From NCBI GenBank assembly GCA_024763185.1, contig JANTFY010000128.1:1-6826 (forward strand): a DNA stretch of 6,826 bases, given 5' to 3'. This document shows, in pieces, positions 1 through 6,452 of the stretch (its first letter is position 1; each line of letters opens with the position of its first letter). Made by a program: the position numbers and the translations under genes. The notes under the pieces were generated by a model. The model worked only from the letters and a program-made list of their open reading frames with translations, ran no database searches and was not told the origin of the DNA. Source of the DNA: Gammaproteobacteria bacterium. GTDB taxonomy: Bacteria > Pseudomonadota > Gammaproteobacteria > GCA-001735895.

Positions 1-611
1 AAACGCACCAGGTCCCCCATAAAGGCCTGTTCATAGGAAAATATGAAACGGGTCAGCACAATCTGAAATTCAGCCAGCACCACCAACAGGGCCAGCCAGG
101 AAAAATTAATGTTACGCAATAGATACGCCAGAACAAAAGCCAGCATCAGCAACGGATAATGCACATAGGTGCCGCGAAAAGCCTGCCGTCCCAGTTTGAC
201 TATCAACTCATCACTGACCCAGTAGCCGAGGAAACCTTCAACCCTGAGAAAAGAGATCAGCATGTCGACAATACCGATCAATAACACGGCCCAGAAAGCG
301 GCACGAACCAGGTAGGCCGATAACCGGTGGAACCGCTCAGATTCGTCACGCAGGCTATTGTGATTCAGTTTTAATACATAAAACACTGCCAGTGCAAATA
401 CCAACAGGTAAGCAGACAGTAAAACCCAGGCTGAGCTTTTCTGAGCGGAAGATAATGAAGCGTTTTGAAAAAACAGCTGGTAAGGGCCATTCAACCCTTG
501 CCAGAACACCAGGTAATTATTGAGCAGGTACAGAAATACGGCACTGACCATCAGGTAAGCAAAGGTTTTTCCGATATGCGTGCTTAAATGCGGCAGCCTG
601 GGAGTAATCAT
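1..611 (-). CDS. dctQ: TRAP transporter small permease (DctQ-like), N-terminally extended, 3' end cut by window edge
   Basis: The first 203 codons of a membrane protein are visible, starting at ATG 611-609 and reading off the left edge. An in-frame TGA lies 12 bases before this ATG, so the start cannot be further upstream; a weak GAAG is the only ribosome-binding-like sequence. Hydrophobic segments fall near residues 17-37, 60-80, 104-122, 152-166 and 171-192. The last one, with its E181, R188 and F191 pattern followed by a polar Y-E-Q-A-F stretch, resembles the first membrane helix of DctQ small permeases (FcbT2-like branch). The four earlier segments would then be an N-terminal extension, since typical DctQ proteins have four helices in total. 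DctQ pairs with the large permease DctM, which would be expected just beyond the left edge. The position directly after dctP on the same strand supports the call. The family assignment is recognition by eye, and the ending of the protein is not seen. Confidence 0.75.
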   Translation of the reverse strand, partial: MITPRLPHLSTHIGKTFAYLMVSAVFLYLLNNYLVFWQGLNGPYQLFFQNASLSSAQKSSAWVLLSAYLLVFALAVFYVLKLNHNSLRDESERFHRLSAYLVRAAFWAVLLIGIVDMLISFLRVEGFLGYWVSDELIVKLGRQAFRGTYVHYPLLMLAFVLAYLLRNINFSWLALLVVLAEFQIVLTRFIFSYEQAFMGDLVR

Positions 612-623
612 AAAATGTCTTCA

Positions 624-654
624 AAAAAAACGGAGCTCCAGGGCTCCGTTTTTT
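624..654 (-). terminator. Intrinsic terminator between dctP and dctQ
   Basis: The inverted repeat CGGAGC (631-636) and GCTCCG (643-648) encloses a 6-base loop and is flanked by an A-run on the left and a T-run on the right. Flanking A-T pairs could lengthen the stem to about 12 bp. On the minus strand the GC stem is followed by eight U residues, the classic rho-independent form; the plus strand has six U residues, so it could work both ways. It begins 23 bases after the dctP stop and its U-run ends about 10 bases before the dctQ ATG. It therefore probably acts as a partial terminator inside the operon, lowering permease expression relative to the binding protein. Confidence 0.85.
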
Positions 655-671
655 ATCAGGATGAAACTTAT

Positions 672-1763
672 TTAAACTCCAAGCACACGATTTCGCTGAC
701 GGATGTATTCCACATCGGAAATATTGGCCCAGTTACCCACCTCGGTACGTGCTTTCAGAAAACTGTCATGGATACGCTTGGCCAGATCACTGTGCGAACG
801 AACCTCGGCAAACACTTCCTCGGCCGCTTCACCAAAACTGTCATAGGTATCGTCACTGAACTTGCGCAACTTAACGCCCTGCTCATTGATCAGCTTGGCC
901 AGATGCGCACCGTTTTTGGCATTGTACTCCGCCAACATGGTTGAGTTTTCGGTTTCAGCCGCAGCCCGGATGATCAGTTGATCCGTTTTGGACAGGCCAT
1001 CCCACCACTTTTTATTCATGCCGATATTCAATGAGGAGCCCGGTTCATGCATACCCGGGTAATAGTAGTATTTGGCCGCTTCATAGAACTTCATGATGCT
1101 GTCGTTCCAGGGGCCTACCCATTCGGTAGCATCGATGGAGCCGGACACCAGGTTTTCATAAATCTGGCCACCCGGCAAAGAAACCGGTGATGCACCCAGC
1201 TTGGCCAACACATCACCACCCAGGCCGGGCATACGCATTTTCAGGCCCTTGAAATCATCAGCCGAATTCATTTCCTTGCGGAACCAGCCACCCATCTGTA
1301 CGCCGGTGTTACCGCAAGGCAATCCCTTGATACCAAATTCACCGGCAAGCTCATCATGCAGGGCCTCGCCACCGCCGTAACGGTACCAGGCATTGAATTC
1401 GGTAGCCGTCAGGCCAAAAGGTACCGTGGTAAAATAGGCCCAACCCGGGTGCTTGCCTTTCCAGTAGTAATCACCCGCATGATAGATTTGAGCGTTGCCA
1501 GAAGAAACCTCATCCAGGGAATCGAAGGCCTTGACGCGTTCACCGGCGGCAAAATAATTCACCTGCATACGACCGTCGGACATATCGTTCAGGTTCTTGG
1601 CAAAACGCTGGGCACCCGTACCCAGACCCGGAAAGTCTCTTGGCCAGGTGGTAACCATATTGATTTCAATGCGTTTTTTTGCAATGGCAGGTGCAGAGAC
1701 AACAGCTCCGGCTGTACCGAGAGCGGCAGCCACACCTGTCTTAAGGACATCACGACGTTTCAT
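672..1763 (-). CDS. dctP: TRAP transporter solute-binding protein, TakP/DctP family, Tat-exported
   Basis: This 363-residue periplasmic protein should capture an organic acid and deliver it to the DctQM membrane permease. The N-terminus is a twin-arginine signal (K-R-R-D-V-L-K at residues 2-8, hydrophobic stretch, likely cleavage after A-I-A at 26-28). The mature part closely resembles TakP of Rhodobacter sphaeroides, which binds pyruvate and other 2-oxo acids. Shared blocks are F-A-A-G-E (71-75), G-N-T-G-V-Q-M-G-G-W-F-R-K-E (151-164), K-M-R (175-177), A-T-E-W-V-G-P (212-218) and Y-Y-Y-Y-P-G (232-237). Q156, R177 and E214-W215 sit in the motifs that line the ligand and metal site in that family. 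The length matches TakP (about 365). The start is fixed by AAGGAG at 1771-1776, 7 bases before the ATG. A strong terminator follows the stop, and a small-permease gene comes next. Related proteins bind lactate or aromatic acids, so the exact substrate is not decided here. Confidence 0.95.
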   Translation of the reverse strand: MKRRDVLKTGVAAALGTAGAVVSAPAIAKKRIEINMVTTWPRDFPGLGTGAQRFAKNLNDMSDGRMQVNYFAAGERVKAFDSLDEVSSGNAQIYHAGDYYWKGKHPGWAYFTTVPFGLTATEFNAWYRYGGGEALHDELAGEFGIKGLPCGNTGVQMGGWFRKEMNSADDFKGLKMRMPGLGGDVLAKLGASPVSLPGGQIYENLVSGSIDATEWVGPWNDSIMKFYEAAKYYYYPGMHEPGSSLNIGMNKKWWDGLSKTDQLIIRAAAETENSTMLAEYNAKNGAHLAKLINEQGVKLRKFSDDTYDSFGEAAEEVFAEVRSHSDLAKRIHDSFLKARTEVGNWANISDVEYIRQRNRVLGV

Positions 1764-1905
1764 ATGTTTTCTCCTTGCTGGGTATTAGTTGGTTTTTTTA
1801 TCAGTGATTTGAAGTCAGCGATTCTCTCCCCTCCAAGGGGTTATTTCAAGTCAAAAATGGCCATGGCTGCCGTGTAAGCAAATGTAGCGCTCAGATTACC
1901 CGCGC
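1764..1905 (-). promoter_or_regulatory. Intergenic leader of the TRAP operon, promoter not clearly resolved
   Basis: This 142-base gap between the RND gene stop and the dctP start contains the strong dctP ribosome binding site (AAGGAG, 1771-1776). On the minus strand there is a TTGACT box (1849-1854), but no good -10 at the right distance. A TGATAAAAA stretch nearer the gene could serve as an extended -10. A small inverted repeat, CCCCT-CCA-AGGGG, lies at 1828-1840 and lacks a U-run on the minus strand, so it is not a convincing terminator for the RND operon. No other terminator is obvious here. A promoter for dctP is expected but is only weakly supported. Confidence 0.35.
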
Positions 1906-4900
1906 TTACCGCAGGGAAGCGACAAAACCTCGCCCTTGAATGCGTTCCCGAATTAGTTCATAAATCGATAACATGGACGGTATCATGAACAGAATCAATA
2001 CGGTGGCATAAGCCAGGCCAAACGCGATAGACACCACCATCGGGATCAGGAACTGTGCCTGGCGCGATGTTTCGAACAGCAATGGCGTCAAGCCCGCAAT
2101 CGTGGTCAGCGAGGTCAATAACACGGCTCGTAGTCGCTGGCAAGCCGCTTCCACCAGGGCTTCCTGAATCGCCATGCCCTTGGCACGAATATGCTTATAA
2201 AACGTCACCAGGATAATCGAGTCATTGACCACGATGCCGGAAAGACCAAAAAAGCCGAACAGTGACAACATGGTCATGTTCATACCCATCAGCCAGTGAC
2301 CCAGAACCGCCCCGGTCAGGCCCAGCGGAATAGTCAGCATCACCAGCAGAGGCCAACCGTAGGATGAAAACACCCACGCCAGCACCAGATAAATCAGGAT
2401 AAAGGCGATCGCCACACCCATTTTCAGGTCAGACAGCGTTTCGCGTTGACTGGCGGCCCGGCCTTCCAGTGAATATTCGATGCCAAACGCGCTGGCCAAC
2501 TCGGGCAGGGCCGACTTTTTCAGATCGTTGAGAATCTCTTCGGTATTGTTGACCTCGGCATTGACATCCGCGGTCACCGTGACTGCCAGGCGACCATCGG
2601 CATGACGCAAAGCCTCAAAGCCCTGTTGCGAAGACCATGACGCCACGCTATCGAGTGATACAAAACGGCCATCAGACACCTTGATGGGCAACTGATCCAG
2701 GCTGGACAGGTAACGGCGTTCATTATCCGGCAACTGGATACGCACATCCACTTCATCGGCACCATCCTGAAAACGCTGCAACAGCACGCCATCATAAGCG
2801 GCTCTCAATTGCATACCCAGGTCGTTCAACGTCAGGCCCAGGGCCTCACCGGCCGGTGTCAAAGAATAAATCAACTGTTCATGACCATAAGGCAGGTCAT
2901 CGTCGATGGCACTGACGCCGGCAATATCCTTCAATGCTTCCTGCAATTGCAGGGCGGCCAGTTTCATTTTACGCGGTTCTTCCCCGGTCAGGCGAATGCT
3001 CAAATCATTACTCGAAGGCCCAATCCGACGCGCCGCTATCTTGAAACTTTCTATGCCCGCGGGTAATTCGACCCGCTGGCGCCATTGTTTGACAAACTCG
3101 CTGTTCTTGGTGGCACGACTATCCGGTGCCGTCATTTCAACATACACCGAGCCATTGCGCTCACCCTTGATGGTACGACCATGTCCACTGGTCGAACCAT
3201 GACGCACATAATAGGTATCGACCACTTTTTCATCCAGGGACTCAATGGTTTCATGCAAGGCCTGTTCGACATGATGCAGAAAACGGTCGACTTCATGCGC
3301 ACCGGTACCGGCCACAAAACGGACATTGGCGTAAACCGTGGTTGACTCCGGCGACGGAAAGAAATGCCAGCCGACACGACTACCGGCAATTAAACCTATG
3401 GCAATAATGAAGACACCGATACCACCGGCAATCGTGGTCCAGCTGTTGCGAATCGCCAGGGTGACAAAAGGCCTGAACATGCGGTCGCGAAAATGGATAA
3501 AACCATTATCCAGCTTTTGTCGCAGGGCGGACGGTTTTTTATGATGCGCTTCGACAAAAGCATGACGTAAATGCCCGGGCAGAATCAGGAAGCTTTCTAT
3601 CAGCGAGGCAATGATGACACTGATGATCACCATCGGTATGGCCGACATAATATTGCCCATGCGGCCACCCACTATGAGTAACGGCAGAAAAGCGGCGATG
3701 GTAGTCAGGGACGACGCCATGACCGGTGACAGCATGCGCCGCGCACCCCCTTCGGATGCCTTCAAAGCCGCCTCACCCATGTCGTAATGCGCCTGAGCAT
3801 CCTCGCCCACCACGATGGCATCATCCACGATAATACCCAGCGCCATAATCAGTGCAAACAGGCTGATCATGTTGATACTGCCACCGGATAAATACAGTAC
3901 AAACAGGGTCGCCATAAACGAAATGGGAATGCCAACCGCCACCCAGAACGCCACCCGCGTGGATAAAAAGGCGTACAAAATCAGCAACACCAGCAGCAGA
4001 CCACCGGCCCCATTTTTCACCAGTAGCATGATGCGCTGCTTGATCAGCTGCCAACGTTCATTAAATACCTTGACCTCGATCGAGGGCGGCAAGGTGGGCC
4101 TGACGTCATCCACCCACTGTTGCAAGATTTCAGCCGCCTTTAACGAGTCGCCGTTTTCATTGCGTCGCAATACCAGAACCGCGGCCTTTTTGTCTTGCAG
4201 GGTGATAAATTCAGAGCCAATCTTGGCACGGCGCTCTATGTCAGCAATATCAGACAGGTTGATACGATTACTGTCGTCCCCCATCACCGACAAATCTTCA
4301 AAACTTTTAGGCGTGCGGCGCTGGTTCAGGCTGCGCAGCTCGCGCGTGCCATCATTTTCCCCCACCAGGCCGGCCGGCAAATCCTGGCTGGATTGATCCA
4401 CCCGCGAACCAATTTCCTGCAGGTTAAGTCCCAGGCTGATCATTTGCTCGGATGGCACTGAAATCAGAATGGATTCCTTGGGCAGGCCGATCAGCTCGAC
4501 CTTGTCGATACCCCGTTGCAGCAATTGCTGTTCAAACTGCCGGGCCAGTTTACGCAGGTCGTCAATATCCTCCGGCCCGCTGATCAACAGGCGTGCAACC
4601 GACTCGTAGCGCACGCTCTGTGACACCTTGGGCAGCTCGGCATCGCGCGGCATACCGGTAAAATCATCCACCTGCTTCTTGACCTGCTCCAGGGCCAGCA
4701 CCATGTCCGTGTTTTCTTCAAACTCAATGGTGATACCGGAAATACTCGGCGCGGATGAAGAACTGATTTCCTTGATATGATCGACATTGCGCAGGCGTTG
4801 TTCCAGCGGGATGGTAATGGCCGTTTGCACATCCTCGGCACTGGCACCGCTCCACACGGTACTGACACTGACCACATCCAGCTCAAAGTTTGGAAAAAAC

Positions 4901-5034
4901 TGCACATTGAGTTTTTCCAGCGCCACCATGCCGGCCAGTATCATGATGATCATCAACAGGTTGGGCGCCACCTTGTGGTTGGCAAAGATACCCAGCAGGT
5001 CGTTTTTATGCTGCCTTGGGTTTGAATCAGGCAT
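1906..5034 (-). CDS. RND efflux transporter, inner-membrane permease (HAE1/AcrB-type)
   Basis: The 1042-residue proton-driven pump has normal length for the AcrB/HAE1 branch and should export drugs, detergents or other amphiphiles from the periplasm and membrane. The layout is typical: TM1 near 25-42, a large periplasmic porter loop from about 46 to 335, TM2-TM6 between about 338 and 486, TM7 near 532-550, a second porter loop from about 556 to 868, and TM8-TM12 from about 870 to 1024. The F-F-P-N-F motif (46-50) and the W-S-G-A-S-A-E-D-V block (61-69) are family hallmarks. TM4 keeps the proton-relay pair D404-D405 in G-I-I-V-D-D-A-I-V-V. In TM10 the lysine of AcrB (K940) is replaced: the sequence reads V-V-N-D-S-I-I-L-V, with N937 aligned to the lysine and D938 next to it. 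That form occurs in many HAE1 pumps outside the AcrB group. The ATG lies inside the end of the adaptor gene, so translation is probably coupled. The substrate cannot be told from sequence. Confidence 0.95.
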   Translation of the reverse strand: MPDSNPRQHKNDLLGIFANHKVAPNLLMIIMILAGMVALEKLNVQFFPNFELDVVSVSTVWSGASAEDVQTAITIPLEQRLRNVDHIKEISSSSAPSISGITIEFEENTDMVLALEQVKKQVDDFTGMPRDAELPKVSQSVRYESVARLLISGPEDIDDLRKLARQFEQQLLQRGIDKVELIGLPKESILISVPSEQMISLGLNLQEIGSRVDQSSQDLPAGLVGENDGTRELRSLNQRRTPKSFEDLSVMGDDSNRINLSDIADIERRAKIGSEFITLQDKKAAVLVLRRNENGDSLKAAEILQQWVDDVRPTLPPSIEVKVFNERWQLIKQRIMLLVKNGAGGLLLVLLILYAFLSTRVAFWVAVGIPISFMATLFVLYLSGGSINMISLFALIMALGIIVDDAIVVGEDAQAHYDMGEAALKASEGGARRMLSPVMASSLTTIAAFLPLLIVGGRMGNIMSAIPMVIISVIIASLIESFLILPGHLRHAFVEAHHKKPSALRQKLDNGFIHFRDRMFRPFVTLAIRNSWTTIAGGIGVFIIAIGLIAGSRVGWHFFPSPESTTVYANVRFVAGTGAHEVDRFLHHVEQALHETIESLDEKVVDTYYVRHGSTSGHGRTIKGERNGSVYVEMTAPDSRATKNSEFVKQWRQRVELPAGIESFKIAARRIGPSSNDLSIRLTGEEPRKMKLAALQLQEALKDIAGVSAIDDDLPYGHEQLIYSLTPAGEALGLTLNDLGMQLRAAYDGVLLQRFQDGADEVDVRIQLPDNERRYLSSLDQLPIKVSDGRFVSLDSVASWSSQQGFEALRHADGRLAVTVTADVNAEVNNTEEILNDLKKSALPELASAFGIEYSLEGRAASQRETLSDLKMGVAIAFILIYLVLAWVFSSYGWPLLVMLTIPLGLTGAVLGHWLMGMNMTMLSLFGFFGLSGIVVNDSIILVTFYKHIRAKGMAIQEALVEAACQRLRAVLLTSLTTIAGLTPLLFETSRQAQFLIPMVVSIAFGLAYATVLILFMIPSMLSIYELIRERIQGRGFVASLR

Positions 5035-6271
5035 CGGGCACAGCCTTTACCTTCAGTCCATCCACCGCATTGGGCAGATGGGTCGTGATAATCTTATCGC
5101 CGTCTTTAATCTGGTCGCTACGAATCAACAACGAGTCGGTTCCAGTCTCAAGCGTGTATTGACCCAGGCTTTCAACTTGAAGTGCTTTCATGCGCCCGTC
5201 TTGCAACAAAAAGATGCGGTTATTGCCGTAGATGGCACGAAAAGGAATGGCCACGACATAATCCTGAAGCGGGCGTTGCAGGTTGAGCCGAATCAAATTG
5301 CCGATACGCAGGCGCCGTGCACCTTCAACTATCTTGAAATAGGCATCGATACCACTGGCATCCGCCGCGCCGGCCAAGCGCAGCAGTTGCAACTGCAAAT
5401 CCAGTCCGGCCAGTTCCGCATGGCCCATCAGGGGTTCTTCATCCAGCAAGGATTGCTGAATTTCAGTCTGGTAAGCCGCCGGTATGCGCGCCCTGATTTC
5501 CAGCGAATCAATCGGGTACAGACTCACCAGTACATCGGCAATACGTACCCGGTCACCCGCAGACACCGGCACTTCAGCCACGATGCCATCAAACTGTGCC
5601 ACCAATTCACTGCGTTCAATGGCCAGCCCGGTTTCAGCCAGACGTGCCTCGGCACGCGACAGGCGGGCCTGTAACTGCTGACGCGTGGTGGGGTAGCGAT
5701 CCACTTCCAGCTGCTTGTTGATCATCGACAACTCCTGTTTGCCGAGCAATTCACGCGCATTGCTCAACGCCGATTCGGAACTGAGATTTTTTGCTTTCAG
5801 GCTGTTGATACGCTGGACTTCTTTTTTGGCCAGTTGCAGTAACTTTTTTTCTTCTTCAAGCGCTTTAAGATTGGCCTTGAATTTAAGTTCATGCTCTGCC
5901 AGCTGTGCACGGATATCTTCCACTTCGGCACGTGCCTGCAGATCTGATACGGCAAAATCGCGGCTATCCAGTCGAATCAATAACTGACCCTGCCTGACCT
6001 GGTCGCCCGGATTCACCAACACTTCAGCCACCAGGCCAGCACCCGGGGCCGCGGCTTTTAACAATGAACGGGTTTCCACTTCACCATACAGGGTTAAGCT
6101 GGGCGACAGGGACCGCAGTTGCGCAGACAGGGTATTGACCTGCCATACTTTTTCATTGGCCTGAGGTTTTTTTCGTTCCGGCTTGCTGGCTTTCATGTAA
6201 GCGAACACACTGACCGCGAACAGAATAATGAAAACCGGCAACAGGCGGACAGCGAGCTGTTTTTTATTCAT
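5027..6271 (-). CDS. RND efflux periplasmic adaptor (membrane fusion protein, HlyD/AcrA family)
   Basis: This 414-residue adaptor should link the RND pump encoded next to it with an outer-membrane channel. An N-terminal membrane anchor (about 8-25) lacks a lipobox cysteine, so it is anchored by a helix and not by lipid. The two lipoyl half-motifs lie near 70-102 (A-P-G-A-G-L-V-A-E-V with P-G-D) and 222-252 (F-D-G-I-V-A-E-V with A-G-D), split by a long charged coiled-coil hairpin at about 105-215. At the hairpin tip R154, L158 and S165 fit the R-x3-L-x6-S pattern that contacts TolC-type channels in AcrA. A beta-barrel and membrane-proximal domain follow from about 255 to the end. It is the first gene of the operon; its stop overlaps the pump start by 8 bases. 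The ATG at 6271 is preceded only by a weak AGG, which suggests modest translation. No outer-membrane factor gene is adjacent in the window. Confidence 0.93.
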   Translation of the reverse strand: MNKKQLAVRLLPVFIILFAVSVFAYMKASKPERKKPQANEKVWQVNTLSAQLRSLSPSLTLYGEVETRSLLKAAAPGAGLVAEVLVNPGDQVRQGQLLIRLDSRDFAVSDLQARAEVEDIRAQLAEHELKFKANLKALEEEKKLLQLAKKEVQRINSLKAKNLSSESALSNARELLGKQELSMINKQLEVDRYPTTRQQLQARLSRAEARLAETGLAIERSELVAQFDGIVAEVPVSAGDRVRIADVLVSLYPIDSLEIRARIPAAYQTEIQQSLLDEEPLMGHAELAGLDLQLQLLRLAGAADASGIDAYFKIVEGARRLRIGNLIRLNLQRPLQDYVVAIPFRAIYGNNRIFLLQDGRMKALQVESLGQYTLETGTDSLLIRSDQIKDGDKIITTHLPNAVDGLKVKAVPDA

Positions 6272-6317
6272 AAACCTGGTATGTCAAACATTCAAAACAA
6301 TAAAAACGAATATTACA

Positions 6318-6347
6318 GGATTGACCCGGTTGGACCGAATTAAATCC
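6318..6347. promoter_or_regulatory. Imperfect 30-bp dyad, candidate operator
   Basis: GGATT (6318-6322) pairs with AATCC (6343-6347), and CGGT (6327-6330) pairs with ACCG (6334-6337). Both arm pairs share nearly the same centre, near 6332. The dyad lies just upstream of the weak -10-like box for the minus-strand efflux operon. Efflux operons are often controlled by dimeric repressors that bind such sites, so an operator role is plausible but is inference only. The short arms could also arise by chance. Confidence 0.25.
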
Positions 6348-6370
6348 AAAGAATTGCAATCAATTGTTAA

Positions 6371-6399
6371 ATATCAGGTTACTGTGAACATTTTAAAAT
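6371..6399 (+). promoter_or_regulatory. Candidate sigma-70-type promoter for the lipoprotein gene
   Basis: A good -10 hexamer TAAAAT (6394-6399, five of six consensus bases) is preceded at 17 bases by ATATCA (6371-6376), a weak -35 with three of six matches. It would start transcription near 6406 and leave a leader of about 47 bases before the ATG at 6453. The -10 sits inside a perfect palindrome. Confidence 0.4.
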
Positions 6400-6407
6400 G
6401 AATTCAT
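6389..6407. repeat. Two overlapping perfect palindromes over the candidate -10
   Basis: CATTTTAAAATG (6389-6400) is a perfect 12-base palindrome and ATGAATTCAT (6398-6407) is a perfect 10-base palindrome; they overlap by 3 bases. Together they cover the candidate -10 and the expected transcription start of the plus-strand lipoprotein gene, where a bound repressor would block transcription. AT-rich palindromes arise easily by chance, so function is uncertain. Confidence 0.35.
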
Positions 6408-6452
6408 GACCCGATATTGTTAACCTTGCTGTTTTTTCCACGGAGACCACCC

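Larger units (their letters stand above)
6272..6452. promoter_or_regulatory. Divergent intergenic region between efflux operon and lipoprotein gene
   Basis: These 181 AT-rich bases separate two divergent genes and must hold both promoters. For the minus-strand efflux operon, a TAATAT box at 6310-6315 is the best -10 candidate, but its -35 is poor. A TTGACA at 6282-6287 is too close to the adaptor start to serve it as a -35. Several short palindromes are present: ATTGCAAT at 6353-6360, CAATTG at 6361-6366, and those listed separately. No regulator gene is adjacent in the window, so the regulator, if any, is unknown. Confidence 0.5.

Noticed and set aside
1828..1840. CCCCT-CCA-AGGGG hairpin as the terminator of the efflux operon
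   Set aside because: The stem is only 5 bp and the minus-strand transcript has no U-run after it.
1356..1877. A 173-codon open frame on the plus strand opposite dctP
   Set aside because: It covers the strongly conserved binding-protein gene in antisense and runs into the dctP leader; no recognisable protein family is seen.
3815..4396. A 193-codon open frame on the plus strand
   Set aside because: It is antisense to the conserved TM2-TM5 and porter region of the RND pump and has no domain signature of its own.
4787..5674. A 295-codon open frame on the plus strand across the pump/adaptor junction
   Set aside because: It lies opposite two well-recognised genes, its translation shows no recognisable family, and it spans both genes as expected for a shadow frame.
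5843..5849. A-AAA-AAG slippery heptamer in the adaptor gene, in the correct frame for a -1 shift
   Set aside because: It encodes a Glu/Lys-rich part of the coiled coil, there is no clear downstream hairpin, and a shift would only truncate the protein. It is most simply explained by codon composition.
6282..6287. TTGACA on the minus strand just before the adaptor start, as a -35 box
   Set aside because: A -10 at the normal distance would fall inside the adaptor coding sequence and no good hexamer is present there.
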